DNA of 64,000 nt, taken from assembly GCA_020073385.1 (NCBI GenBank), contig JAIQFH010000043.1, positions 1 through 64,000 of the forward strand, read 5' to 3'. Position numbers and translations under genes: made by a program. The stretch is from Terriglobia bacterium (GTDB taxonomy: Bacteria; Acidobacteriota; Terriglobia; Terriglobales; Acidobacteriaceae). Below, piece by piece: positions 11,510 to 19,819 of this stretch. The number at the start of each line of letters is the position of its first letter. Within the stretch, counting starts at the first letter, position 1. The notes under the pieces are model-generated. The model did not search any database and was not told the origin of the DNA. It saw only the letters and a list, made by a program, of their open reading frames with translations.

Positions 11510-12397
11510 TTACGCCAGTTTTGCCGCGAACACGAGCACAAGCACTCCGACGATGATGCGATACACCGCGAACGGAGCGAAGCCCCGCTTGCGGACGTAG
11601 GCCATGAACCAGGCGACTGAGGCATAGGCCACGATGAACGAGACGACGAATCCGATTGCCAGCACAATCCAGCCGTGCGGATCGATCTGCGCGACGCCGA
11701 TCGGATTCTCACCTTTCCCACGAAGAGACTTGTAAAGCGTGTAGAGCGTTGCCGCAGCCATAGTGGGCATGGAAACGAAGAAGGAGAACTCGAGCGCTGC
11801 CGCGCGCGACATGCCGGCAAGTTGTCCGGCGGCGATGGTCGCCATCGAACGTGAGGTTCCCGGGAACACGGCCGACAGAATCTGGCAGAACCCGATCCAG
11901 ATCGACTGACCGAGGCGCATGTCCTCCATCTTCCAGGTGCGAATCTTGCTGTTGCCGTTCGGACCAGCGGCTTCAGCCTTGCCGTGCGTGGCGTCGACGA
12001 TCCACATCACGACTCCACCGAGCAGCAGCGACCATCCTATGATGACGATGCTTTCCAGATGCTTGCCAATCACCTTGGTCAATAGGAAAGACGGAATCGC
12101 CGTGACGACGAAAGCGATCATGGTCAAACTGAGAGGGTGGGTAAGAAGGTTGCGGTTTCCGCTTTCGCCGTATGGAAAGGACGACAAGAACTTCTTGATT
12201 CTGCTCCAGAAGTAAACAGGCAGGCACAGGATCGCGCCCAGCTGGATGACGATGGAATACATCTTCCAATAACCATCGGACAGATTGATGTGCAAGAGTG
12301 CTTCGGAGAGCCGCAAGTGCGCTGTGGAACTGACGGGCAGGAACTCAGTTAGACCTTCCACTACGCCCAGAATCAGTGAGAGCAGGTAATCGTGCAA
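11510..12397 (-). CDS. uppP: Undecaprenyl-diphosphatase
   Basis: The 295-residue integral membrane enzyme is of typical BacA/UppP length. It removes a phosphate from undecaprenyl diphosphate so the lipid carrier can be reused in peptidoglycan and O-antigen synthesis. The first conserved motif, EGLTEFLPVSSTAH, lies at 14-27. The second, PGTSRS, lies in the middle of the protein. About eight hydrophobic segments are visible. The ATG at 12397 is the first Met, immediately preceding the conserved start of the family. Upstream ftsK-side DNA is repeat-like; no operon partner is obvious. Confidence 0.96.
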   Translation of the reverse strand: MHDYLLSLILGVVEGLTEFLPVSSTAHLRLSEALLHINLSDGYWKMYSIVIQLGAILCLPVYFWSRIKKFLSSFPYGESGNRNLLTHPLSLTMIAFVVTAIPSFLLTKVIGKHLESIVIIGWSLLLGGVVMWIVDATHGKAEAAGPNGNSKIRTWKMEDMRLGQSIWIGFCQILSAVFPGTSRSMATIAAGQLAGMSRAAALEFSFFVSMPTMAAATLYTLYKSLRGKGENPIGVAQIDPHGWIVLAIGFVVSFIVAYASVAWFMAYVRKRGFAPFAVYRIIVGVLVLVFAAKLA

Positions 12398-12486
12398 TCT
12401 TCCTCCCGGAAAAATCGGACAGCTAGTATCTCAGAAATGTTTGTAGGAAAGTTGGAGAAGCATTGAACCGTACAGTCCTCTTATGT

Positions 12487-12601
12487 TGTCATCCTGAGCG
12501 GCGTTCTTTGCCGCGAAGGACCTATGAACTCCTTCGCAGCGCCGGTGCCGCCAGCAAGTTGCACAGGTCCTTCGCCGCCAAAACCGCGGCTCAGGATGAC
12601 A
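12487..12601. repeat. Inverted pair of the 'CTCAGGATGACA' dispersed repeat
   Basis: Two 37-base arms (12487-12523 and 12565-12601) match in inverted orientation at 32 of 37 positions. Both outer ends are TGTCATCCTGAGC and both inner ends are GAAGGACCT. The right arm and the DNA just beyond it match a third copy at about 14797-14868 over roughly 70 bases. It resembles a REP/BIME-type element. Confidence 0.8.
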
Positions 12602-12629
12602 TTGTTATGGATTGCAGCAAGGAGAAAAA

Positions 12630-12923
12630 CTAATCCGGACGCTGCAAACGCCTGCCGACGAGCGCGCGGATGCTGGCATAGAGTCCCGCATTCAGGAGAG
12701 CAATTGCGGTCCACAAAAAATAGAATTTGTTCGTGCCAACTTCCGGATCGAAGGCAATCGACAGCAGCGATGGTGGGCACAATGCTACGAACGCAATCAT
12801 CAACGCGGAGTCTCGCTGAATGAGAGATTGCGAATCGGTGAGCAGTTGGTAGGAAACGAAGATAGCCGTAATCGCGAACCCGAACATGGCCGCGGTGATG
12901 TGACGACGGTCTGGCGCGCTCAT
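12630..12923 (-). CDS. Small membrane protein, unknown
   Basis: The 97-residue product has three hydrophobic segments (about 11-28, 40-58 and 68-88) and charged ends (SAPDRRH at the start, GRRLQRP at the end). No motif is recognised. It lies four bases downstream of the next minus-strand gene's reading direction partner: the upstream SH3/TPR-like gene starts at 13947 and ends at 12928. The two could therefore be transcribed together. Codon use resembles that of neighbours, which supports a real gene. Confidence 0.6.
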   Translation of the reverse strand: MSAPDRRHITAAMFGFAITAIFVSYQLLTDSQSLIQRDSALMIAFVALCPPSLLSIAFDPEVGTNKFYFLWTAIALLNAGLYASIRALVGRRLQRPD

Positions 12924-12927
12924 GGGA

Positions 12928-13947
12928 TTAATCGCCGGCGTTACCGTATGTTGGAACGCCCTGCTGGATGTAGTAGACGAGTGTCTGCGCGCGCAAGGCC
13001 CACTGACTCTGGGCGTACTGGCCGATGATTCGCTGCGCGAGATCGAGTGCGCGGCTCTTCGCGCCCTCTGACTTTTTCTGATTGGCCTCCGTCTTGTAAA
13101 TTTCGATCAACGCCGATTGACGCCAGGCTGCGTCGTAGAGCGCCTCGGGAGCAGCGGAGGACTGTTCGTGCTCTTTGGCGTACTTCTCGTACATGTCGGC
13201 TTCTTTTTCCGGACACTTCGCCGCCGCCTGCCAATCGCCGCAAAGTTTGTTTTCGAGCAGGTGGAAGGCGGCGAGGTCGGCCCATTTCGTGCCGGAAAAT
13301 TTCTTTATCACCAGCTTCATCCACTGCTCATCGATCTGGCCGCGCATGTAGGCGTCGCGCTCGCGGGCCGATGGGCGCGTCATCACATCGTTGCGATCCA
13401 TCTGCCAGCGGATGTCGGCGGCACGATACAGCCCTTCGGCGGCGAGAGGGGATGTGGGAAACAGATCGTAGACGCGGTAGTAGAGACGCATAGCGTCCTG
13501 GGCAGCGTCGCGACGGCCGCGGCGGCGGCTGGCTTCGTCTTCGGAATTGGCGGCCTCGCCGAAGATGATCTTGTCGCCGTTGGCAGTGGTCTGGCTGACG
13601 AGCGCCTTGGTCAGAACCCATCCAGTGATAGTTTTGCCCTGGGATTCCTCGTCGTCGTCATTCTCATCTTTGCTGGGTTCGCGCAGGATCGCCTCGACGT
13701 GCGTCCAGTCGCGGCTGCTGTCGATGATGATGAGTTCGTGGCCGCGTCCAGCAGTGCCGAGCTTGGCGGTTTCGGAGCTGGGTGAAACGCGAATGGTCTC
13801 TTCGTGAACCAGAGTTCCGCGCTGGGCTTGGGCGAAGGCTGCGCTTGTGGAAAAAAGCGCGGCGAGGACGAGAATCGCGAACTCCCGAAATGGGAATCGG
13901 GGTGTGGAGAAGGGTATCCCCCCTCCCCCCTGATCTATTGGAATCAT
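12928..13947 (-). CDS. Exported protein with SH3-like and helical-repeat regions
   Basis: The protein has 339 residues from the ATG at 13947. The frame is open to 14091, but the signal peptide fits the later start: it ends near AAFAQAQ at about residue 42. An SH3-like beta domain (about 45-125) contains an acidic insertion (DENDDDEES). The rest is helical, similar to TPR-type periplasmic proteins, with repeated A/L/Y-rich helices and LDLAQRIIGQY. Such SH3b-helical proteins often bind envelope components. I do not assign an enzymatic function. The ribosome binding site at 13947 is weak, so the start is moderately certain. Confidence 0.7.
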   Translation of the reverse strand: MIPIDQGGGGIPFSTPRFPFREFAILVLAALFSTSAAFAQAQRGTLVHEETIRVSPSSETAKLGTAGRGHELIIIDSSRDWTHVEAILREPSKDENDDDEESQGKTITGWVLTKALVSQTTANGDKIIFGEAANSEDEASRRRGRRDAAQDAMRLYYRVYDLFPTSPLAAEGLYRAADIRWQMDRNDVMTRPSARERDAYMRGQIDEQWMKLVIKKFSGTKWADLAAFHLLENKLCGDWQAAAKCPEKEADMYEKYAKEHEQSSAAPEALYDAAWRQSALIEIYKTEANQKKSEGAKSRALDLAQRIIGQYAQSQWALRAQTLVYYIQQGVPTYGNAGD

Positions 13948-14092
13948 AGTGTTACGGGAAAGCTTCGAAAAAATCCTAGAGACGCAACGAGTTGTGGGCA
14001 AAATCTTCAAAACAAGAGAGTTGGCGCCGCTCTCCCGCATTTGGCAACCTCGGTCGGGATTAAGGATGGCTGGTTTGAAGTTTGAAGTCAAG

Positions 14093-14136
14093 GATAGATG
14101 TCACACACAGCTGCGATAGATGTCACACACAACTGC
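14093..14136. repeat. Two tandem 22-bp units
   Basis: The unit GATAGATGTCACACACARCTGC occurs twice head to tail, with one difference (G or A before CTGC). It lies in the spacer between the SH3-like gene and the cytochrome c gene. Confidence 0.85.
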
Positions 14137-14226
14137 AAGACCGAGCACTCAGTGGACAGTGGCAGAGAATTCGTTAGCGTGAGCCTGGGAAGAATTCGGT
14201 GACGCACGCCGGCCAATTTGAGCGGG

Positions 14227-14290
14227 TAGGGATCCTTCGACTCCGCAACCTCTTCGCTGCGCGAAGCGGTTGCTCCGCTCAGGATGACAC
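14227..14290. repeat. Hairpin copy of the 'CTCAGGATGACA' repeat
   Basis: A 12-bp stem with one mismatch (GCAACC-T-CTTCGC against GCGAAG-C-GGTTGC, 14245-14273, three-base loop) is followed directly by TCCGCTCAGGATGACA. The same layout, a hairpin then GCTCAGSATGACA, recurs at 16041-16085 and 34642-34685. Confidence 0.75.
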
Positions 14291-14356
14291 GGCTTCCGGT
14301 TTCTCGGTAATGCTGTCTTCGCGACAGTTCACTAGCACGCCGCGGGCGGAAAATCC

Positions 14357-14701
14357 TCATTTCTGTTTCTGCTGAGTTCGGATCTGATCGACCAGCAGAC
14401 CGACGTCAGACGAGGAGAGCTTTTCGCCGAACTTCGGCATGTGGTGCTTGCCGTTCGTGATGATGGTACGAAGGCCGTCGGCTGACATGGTAGTCGCTTT
14501 TCCTGAAACCAGCGACGGACCAGCCATGAATCGTCCTTCGGCGGTTTTGCCGTGGCACTTGGCGCAGTTCTTTTGGTAGACCGGATTCGTGGTCAGTGAA
14601 CCTTCAGATTTCATTTCCTGGCCGGCGGCGGCGAGGTTGAGACAGAAGAGAATGGTCGCGGCGTGTCTGAGTATGCTCAATTTGCCCCCGGCGGCCCGCA
14701 T
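14357..14701 (-). CDS. Periplasmic c-type cytochrome (single heme)
   Basis: The protein has 114 residues from the ATG at 14701. The frame is open to 14809, but the signal peptide (about 1-27, ending NLAAAGQ) fits the inner Met. The heme motif CAKCH is at 46-50 and the probable axial Met88 lies in HHMPKF. The size and spacing fit class I cytochrome c of the cbb3-subunit or small soluble type (cytochrome_CBB3 family). It would carry electrons in the periplasm to a terminal oxidase or from a dehydrogenase. No oxidase gene is nearby, so its partner is unknown. Confidence 0.85.
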   Translation of the reverse strand: MRAAGGKLSILRHAATILFCLNLAAAGQEMKSEGSLTTNPVYQKNCAKCHGKTAEGRFMAGPSLVSGKATTMSADGLRTIITNGKHHMPKFGEKLSSSDVGLLVDQIRTQQKQK

Positions 14702-14796
14702 ATTTATAGAGAGTCTTACGTACACGGCTTGGGTTGCATTGGCGAACAAAATTCTGCGGGAATCGGTTGTGACATGTCCATCGCCCTTCTTAGTGT

Positions 14797-14868
14797 CAGC
14801 AGGTTGCATAGGTCCTTCGCCGCAAATGACGCGGCTCAGGATGACATTGTTGACATGGATTACAGCAA
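14797..14868. repeat. Third copy of the ~70-bp dispersed repeat
   Basis: It matches 12555-12625 almost throughout. AGCARGTTGCAYAGGTCCTTC at the start and GCGGCTCAGGATGACATTGTT in the middle are shared, then ATGGATTRCAGCAAR. The copy lies between the cytochrome c and dehydratase genes and reaches to within about 20 bases of the dehydratase stop codon. Confidence 0.75.
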
Positions 14869-14886
14869 AGCGAAAGATCTCCAGAT

Positions 14887-15846
14887 CTACTGTCGAAGTG
14901 CCTTGAGCATTTCCGGTTCGATGTTGCCGCCTGAGATGATCGCAACATTCAGCTTGGTCTGCGGGAGTTCTTTGGCGTGGAAGATGAATCCGGCGGTGGC
15001 GACGGCGCCGCTGGGCTCGGCCACGGTGGAGGGATTCGCGCTCAGATATTTCATGGCCTGGCGGATTTCATCCTCGGTGACGGTGATGATGTCGTCGACA
15101 TAGGCGCGGATGTGCTCGAAGTTGATGGAGCCAATGCTTTGGGTGCGGAGTCCGTCGGCAATGGTGCGGGAGACTTGCTCGGCAGGGAACTGGACGATCT
15201 TGCCTTGACGCAGGCTGGCCTGGGCGTCGGCCGCGAGTTCGGGTTCGACGCCGATGACTTTGATTTTGGGGTTCGTCAGCTTGATTGCCGCGGCGACACC
15301 CGAGATCAGGCCTCCGCCGCCGACGGGGGAGAGAACGGCTTCGACCTCGGGCAAGTCTTCGAGGATTTCGAGGCCGATGGTGCCTTGTCCGGCGATGATT
15401 TTTTCGTCGTTGTACGGGGGGACGATGACGTATCCGTGCTGGGCGGCGAGTTGCTCGGCTTTGTTCTTGCGCTCGTCTGAGCCTGGGCCGACCAGTACAA
15501 TTTCGGCGCCGAGTTTAGCGGTCGCTTCGCGTTTGATTAGCGGGGCGTTGTTGGGCATCACGATGACCGACTTCACGTTGAGCGCGCGGGCGGCGTAGGC
15601 GACGCCTTGGGCGTGGTTGCCGCTGGAGTAGGAGATGACGCCTCGTTGCCGCTCGGCTTCTGAGAGGGAGGCTATTTTGTTGTAGGCTCCGCGGAGTTTG
15701 AAGGCGCCGATGGGTTGCTGGTTCTCGGGCTTGAGCAGGAGGCGGCGCGGGTCTTCGGCGCAGAGCGGGAATTCGATCATTTGGGTGCGGACGGTCACGC
15801 CTTTGAGGCGCGATTGGGCGGCGTGCAGGTCGGAGAGTTTGATCAT
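14887..15846 (-). CDS. Threonine/serine dehydratase-like PLP enzyme
   Basis: The 319-residue fold-type II PLP enzyme carries the Schiff-base Lys50 in GAFKLRGAYNK. The substrate loop SSGNHAQG is near 75-81 and the phosphate-binding GGGGLISG near 170-177. There is no C-terminal ACT domain, so it resembles catabolic threonine dehydratase (TdcB), serine racemase or threo-3-hydroxyaspartate ammonia-lyase rather than feedback-regulated IlvA. These cannot be told apart by eye. The reaction would be deamination of L-threonine or L-serine to a 2-oxo acid and ammonia. No isoleucine genes adjoin it. Confidence 0.88.
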   Translation of the reverse strand: MIKLSDLHAAQSRLKGVTVRTQMIEFPLCAEDPRRLLLKPENQQPIGAFKLRGAYNKIASLSEAERQRGVISYSSGNHAQGVAYAARALNVKSVIVMPNNAPLIKREATAKLGAEIVLVGPGSDERKNKAEQLAAQHGYVIVPPYNDEKIIAGQGTIGLEILEDLPEVEAVLSPVGGGGLISGVAAAIKLTNPKIKVIGVEPELAADAQASLRQGKIVQFPAEQVSRTIADGLRTQSIGSINFEHIRAYVDDIITVTEDEIRQAMKYLSANPSTVAEPSGAVATAGFIFHAKELPQTKLNVAIISGGNIEPEMLKALRQ

Positions 15847-16202
15847 GCGTTTCAGCTGTGCCTACGGCACAGGGTATCGTTAATGTCAGGTTTCCCGCCA
15901 CTGGAAGTGGCGGGCTACTGTCAGCGGTCCCTTTCTGGGACCTGGAGTGGAGGAGATCTGATGGCGCGGCGATTGAGGGCGGGTGCTTCCGGTGTCAGCC
16001 GTGATTCTTCGGCTGATCTGGCGACCGTGCTGATCGAGATCATTTGCGCTCGCTTTGCTCGCGCAAATGCTTCGCTCAGGATGACAGAATACGATGTGCC
16101 CGCCAGGCGCTCGGCTTTGCCTTCGCTGGACAGCCGAAGGCGGCTGTCCGCATATAGTTTCTCGGATGGACGGACGAGGGCGCGCGTCCCTACACGTGAC
16201 GA
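15847..16202. repeat. Repeat-rich spacer between dehydratase and RNase J genes
   Basis: 356 bases without a supported gene. It holds a 9-bp hairpin CATTTGCGC/GCGCAAATG (16041-16069) followed by TTCGCTCAGGATGACA. A second perfect 9-bp hairpin, GGACAGCCG/CGGCTGTCC, lies at 16128-16149. A final GGGCGCGCGTCCC motif is near 16180. The second hairpin with its leader GCGCTCGGCTT recurs at 18806-18850. Confidence 0.7.
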
Positions 16203-17867
16203 TCAGATTTCCAGGATCACCGGCATGATCAGGGGGCGCTTTTGGCTTTGTTTGTTGATGTAGCGCTTCAGGTCGGCGCGGATTTTTTCTTTGATCACAC
16301 CGTAGTCGGCTTTTTCTTCTTCGCTGGAGAACGCCAGCGTGTCTTCGACGATGCGCTTGGCGCCGTCCATGAAGCCGTCCTCGCCGACATTGAAGCCACG
16401 GGTGACAATTTCTGGCGTGGTTTCAACTTTTCCTGACAACTTGTTAATCGCGATGATGGGCAGCACGATGCCGTCTTCGCTCAGATGACGGCGATCTTTG
16501 ATGATCAGGTCTTCGACCACGTCGGTGCGGTTGCCGGAGTCGATGCAGACGCGTCCTACATTGACCTTGCCGGTTTTGCGCGCGCCGAGTTCGTCGAACT
16601 CCAGAATCTCTCCGCTTTCGATCAGCATGACTTTGCCGACCGATCCGCGCATGGCGGCGGCCATTTCCGCGTGCAATTTCAGTTGGCGGTACTCCCCGTG
16701 TATGGGAATGAAGTAGCGCGGCTTGACCAGGTTGATGATCAGCTTGAGCTCTTCCTGGCTGGCGTGGCCCGAGACGTGGACCGGCGGGCTGGTGCCATCT
16801 TCGTAAATGACGTGGGCTTCGCGGCGGAAGAGGTGATCGATCATCCGGTAGATAGTCTTTTCGTTGCCGGGGATGATGCGGCTCGAGAGAACGACCGTAT
16901 CTCCCTTTTCAATCTTGGCGTGCTTGTGATTATCGACGGCGGCGCGGCTCAGGGCCGACATGGGCTCGCCCTGCGTCCCGCTGATCAGGACACAGACTTT
17001 TTCGGGCGGGAAATTCTTCATCTCGCCGGGATTGATCACCAATCCTTCGGGCATCTCGATATAGCCCAAGTCCTCGGCGATCTCGGCGGAGTTGTTCATG
17101 GAGCGGCCGATGAAGGCGACTTTGCGTCCGTGCTCGTGGGCGAGTTCGACGGCGAGGTTGATGCGGTGAATCGAACTGGAAAAACAAGAGATAAACAGGC
17201 GGCGCTTGGTGTGGGCGAAAACTTCGTCGAATTTGCGGCGGACCGCGCGCTCGCTGGGTGTGTATCCCTTGCGCTCGACGTTGGTGGAATCCTGAAATAG
17301 CGCGAGCACGCCCTCTTTGCCGTACTCGGCGAAGGTGTGAAGGTCAAAGAGTTTGTTATCAGTGGGAGTGGGATCGACCTTGAAATCACCGGTATGGATG
17401 ATGACGCCTAGCGGGCAGTGGATGGCGAGCGCGACACAGTCGACCAGGCTGTGCGTGACCTGAATCGGATGGACGGTGAATGCTCCCAGCTTGATGCGCT
17501 CGTTGGGCCGCATCTCGTGGAGGTCGGCGTCGTCGAGCAGGCCGTGCTCGTCGAGTTTGTCTTCGACGTAGGCGAGCGTGAACTCCGTGCCCCAGACTGG
17601 CACGTTGAGTTCGGAGAGAATCCAGGGGAGGGCGCCGATATGGTCTTCGTGTCCGTGTGTGAGGATAATGCCGCGCACGCGCTGGCGATTTTCAGTCAGA
17701 TACGAGATGTCGGGGACAACGATGTCGACGCCGAGGAGTTCGGCTTCGGGGAACATGAGTCCGCCGTCGATGACGATGATGTCATCGCCCCAACGCACGG
17801 CCATGCAGTTCATGCCGAACTCGCCAAGGCCGCCGAGGGGGATGACTTGCAGTTTTCCGCTGGGCAT
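16203..17867 (-). CDS. rnj: Ribonuclease J
   Basis: The 554-residue metallo-beta-lactamase/beta-CASP enzyme shows HGHEDHIG at 71-78. The first strand, GGLGEFGMNC, is at 12-21. The SGTQGEPMSAL, SSRIIPGNE, VSGHASQEEL and PIHGEYR motifs follow, giving the full set of metal and substrate ligands. The C-terminal domain is present. RNase J is a 5'-3' exonuclease and endonuclease for mRNA decay and rRNA maturation and replaces RNase E in many phyla. The length matches the family (about 550). The ATG at 17867 is preceded by AAGGAGAATGC on the minus sense, a credible ribosome binding site. Confidence 0.96.
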   Translation of the reverse strand: MPSGKLQVIPLGGLGEFGMNCMAVRWGDDIIVIDGGLMFPEAELLGVDIVVPDISYLTENRQRVRGIILTHGHEDHIGALPWILSELNVPVWGTEFTLAYVEDKLDEHGLLDDADLHEMRPNERIKLGAFTVHPIQVTHSLVDCVALAIHCPLGVIIHTGDFKVDPTPTDNKLFDLHTFAEYGKEGVLALFQDSTNVERKGYTPSERAVRRKFDEVFAHTKRRLFISCFSSSIHRINLAVELAHEHGRKVAFIGRSMNNSAEIAEDLGYIEMPEGLVINPGEMKNFPPEKVCVLISGTQGEPMSALSRAAVDNHKHAKIEKGDTVVLSSRIIPGNEKTIYRMIDHLFRREAHVIYEDGTSPPVHVSGHASQEELKLIINLVKPRYFIPIHGEYRQLKLHAEMAAAMRGSVGKVMLIESGEILEFDELGARKTGKVNVGRVCIDSGNRTDVVEDLIIKDRRHLSEDGIVLPIIAINKLSGKVETTPEIVTRGFNVGEDGFMDGAKRIVEDTLAFSSEEEKADYGVIKEKIRADLKRYINKQSQKRPLIMPVILEI

Positions 17868-17890
17868 GGAGTAAGGAGAATGCTAGCACA

Positions 17891-17932
17891 GAGCGGTGAG
17901 CAGTGAGCGGTGAGCGATGAGCAATGAGCGGC
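17891..17932. repeat. Six 7-bp tandem units (GAGCRRT)
   Basis: The units read GAGCGGT, GAGCAGT, GAGCGGT, GAGCGAT, GAGCAAT and GAGCGGC, head to tail, just upstream of the RNase J start. An inverted counterpart, CTCATTGCTC, follows at 17961-17970 and can pair with GAGCAATGAG. Confidence 0.85.
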
Positions 17933-18021
17933 AAGGAGGGCGATTTGCTCACTGCTCCTCCCTCATTGCTCATGGCTTCACCTGATGGCATTCTGTTGCT
18001 CGCTGCGTTAAGGTGAATTCT

Positions 18022-18720
18022 ATGGCAGACGAGAGGAAATCATGGCTGCGGCGGACGGTGGAGTCTGGTCTGCAAAGAGGGCTTACGCGGGCTTATCAGG
18101 GAGTGCGCGTGGATCCGAGGAAATTCCTGCTGCAGTTGCGAGTGGCATATCGCCTGCCGATCAGCGGATATCACGGTGTGTACTCGCTGGAAATGCATGA
18201 ACTCGATGCGGTGGCAGATTCCATTATCCGCAGCGGAATGAAAATGGCGGCGCTCGAGGGCGCGGGATTCGGGCTGGGCGGGTTGCTGACGATTGTGCCG
18301 GATCTGGGGATTCTTTCAGCGATCACGATGCGCACGATTCAGAAATTGAGCCTGCTATATGGGTTCGAATACAACACCGATGACGAGATTGCCGAGTTGT
18401 GGGTCGCGGCGGCCAGTGCCGCCGGAGTTGATTTGAGCCGGGAGCTGCTCGAAAAACAAGTCATCAACAAATTTGTGCCGCGGGTTATCCAACGGATCGC
18501 GGCGCGAGCCAGCACTGAAGTGGTGGAGAAGTGGGCCGGAAGAGTGATTCCGCTGGCCAGTTCGGCGATTGGAGCGGGGTTGAACTACTGGTTTGTGCGG
18601 GCGTGGGGACAGCGCGCGTTGATGCATTTTCGGCAACGGCATTTGGCGGTGCGGCAGCGGGAGCACTTGCGGCCGGTGATTGGTGGTGAGCAAGCCAGTC
18701 TGCCGGCAGGGAAGCCTTAG
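18022..18720 (+). CDS. EcsC-family membrane-associated protein
   Basis: The protein has 232 residues from the ATG at 18022; an upstream GTG at 18013 is possible. The AAGGTG ribosome binding site fits 18022. The middle has two hydrophobic stretches (GFGLGGLLTIVPDLGILSAI, then IPLASSAIGAGLNYWFV) flanked by amphipathic helices. This is the EcsC/YaaH layout. Bacillus EcsC accompanies an ABC transporter (EcsAB), but bacterial EcsC homologues are often stand-alone and of unknown role. No ABC genes are adjacent here. The gene is divergent from RNase J. Confidence 0.8.
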   Translation: MADERKSWLRRTVESGLQRGLTRAYQGVRVDPRKFLLQLRVAYRLPISGYHGVYSLEMHELDAVADSIIRSGMKMAALEGAGFGLGGLLTIVPDLGILSAITMRTIQKLSLLYGFEYNTDDEIAELWVAAASAAGVDLSRELLEKQVINKFVPRVIQRIAARASTEVVEKWAGRVIPLASSAIGAGLNYWFVRAWGQRALMHFRQRHLAVRQREHLRPVIGGEQASLPAGKP

Positions 18721-18805
18721 AGGGCCGCGACACACGGGTCGGATATCAGATTTTGACATGCACAGGTTGCATCCGGAATGGTCTCAGCGACATCTGTGGT
18801 AGTGG

Positions 18806-18850
18806 CGCTCGGCTTCGCCTTCGCTTGGACAGCCGAGGCGGCTGTCGCTA
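18806..18850. repeat. Dispersed hairpin repeat, second copy
   Basis: GCGCTCGGCTTCGCCTTCGC, then TTGGACAGCCG-AGG-CGGCTGTC. It is nearly identical to 16108-16149, including the 8-bp stem GACAGCCG/CGGCTGTC (18828-18846). It lies in the spacer before the HAD gene. Confidence 0.8.
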
Positions 18851-18916
18851 CATGGGCCGTGGCGAGGCGGTTGTTGTTACATCGGCCCTGTTGCGGCTGT
18901 GATACAAAAATAAAGA

Positions 18917-19588
18917 ATGCCTAACTTTTCCTGCGCTGCAATTCTCTTTGATCTGGATGGGGTGCTTTGCGATTCGACGCGGCAAGTGGACCGCGAGTGG
19001 CGGGATTGGGCTGCGCGCAAGGGTGTCGATGGCGATGCGGTAATGGCCATCGCGCATGGCGTGCGGACGATCGAAGTAATCCGGCGAGTGGCGCCGCATC
19101 TTGATGCTGAGTCCGAGGCGGCGGCGATCGAGAATCATGAAGCACACGATCAGACTGGGGTGGTCGTCATGCCGGGCGCGCTGGAGCTGGTGCAATCGAT
19201 TCCTGAGAGACGATGGGGCGTGGTCACGTCCGGTTCAAGACTGCTCGCGCAAAATCGTTTGCGGCATTGTGGATTGCCGGTGCCGGAAGTTCTGGTTACC
19301 TCCGACGATGTCACCAACGGGAAGCCGCATCCGGAGCCGTATTTGAAGGGGGCGGAGGGGTTGGGATATGGCGCCGCGGAATGCCTGGTCATTGAAGACG
19401 CGCCTGCAGGGATTCAGTCGGCGCGCGCGGGCGGGATGAAGGTGTTAGGGATCACGAGTACCTATCGGGCAGACGTCCTGGGGCATGCCGATGCAGTGAT
19501 TGGAAAGTTGGCGCAGGTTCGGGTTACCTCGAATGGATCGGGCAAACTGGGAGTCGAGGTTCGGTGGGAGGTCTGCTTATTTGGATGA
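18917..19588 (+). CDS. HAD-superfamily sugar-phosphate phosphatase
   Basis: The 223-residue protein has all four HAD motifs: I, FDLDGVLCDS (nucleophile Asp near 12 and general-acid Asp near 14); II, VVTSGSR; III, the Lys in GKPHPEP; IV, VIEDAPAGIQSA. The cap is the small helical type. The sequence is closest to the Gpp/DOG1/YfbT group that dephosphorylates sugar phosphates such as glycerol-3-phosphate or deoxyglucose-6-phosphate. The exact substrate is not readable from sequence. The gene stands alone in a plus-strand pair with the EcsC gene. Confidence 0.87.
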   Translation: MPNFSCAAILFDLDGVLCDSTRQVDREWRDWAARKGVDGDAVMAIAHGVRTIEVIRRVAPHLDAESEAAAIENHEAHDQTGVVVMPGALELVQSIPERRWGVVTSGSRLLAQNRLRHCGLPVPEVLVTSDDVTNGKPHPEPYLKGAEGLGYGAAECLVIEDAPAGIQSARAGGMKVLGITSTYRADVLGHADAVIGKLAQVRVTSNGSGKLGVEVRWEVCLFG

Positions 19589-19608
19589 CGTCTTGAACGA
19601 ATAACTTC

Positions 19609-19776
19609 TTAATTGCTTCCGCTTCCTGTGGTGGGCGCCGTTCCTTTTAGGCTCGCAAGATAGCAGTTTTCGTGAATGGCCTGACCGTCTTCATCGGTTT
19701 TCGCGTCTTCGAGCCTGATGGGTTCGCGGCAGAGCGGGCAGATCGGCGAATAAGCGGCGGACTGCCCTTGGGACAT
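19609..19776 (-). CDS. Tiny Cys-rich protein (55 aa)
   Basis: The frame runs from the ATG at 19776 to the TAA at 19609. It has a zinc-ribbon-like head CPLCREP with Cys13 and Cys16, then HENCY at about 35-39, giving a CxxC ... HxxC arrangement. A GGGAGTC-type ribosome binding site lies upstream. It lies next to a second Cys-rich small protein on the same strand. I do not recognise the family. A zinc- or iron-binding role is inferred from the Cys/His pattern. Confidence 0.65.
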   Translation of the reverse strand: MSQGQSAAYSPICPLCREPIRLEDAKTDEDGQAIHENCYLASLKGTAPTTGSGSN

Positions 19777-19819
19777 CAGAAAAGACTCCCTTCAACAGCG
19801 AGGCATCAGGACATTCCCC

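Noticed and set aside
12487..16149. CRISPR array from repeated hairpins
   Set aside because: Copies are irregularly spaced, variable in orientation and lack equal spacers.
16485..17300. Plus-strand open frame across RNase J
   Set aside because: Its composition is that of an antisense shadow (Asp/Ala/Gly/Val) and the RNase J motifs on the other strand are complete.
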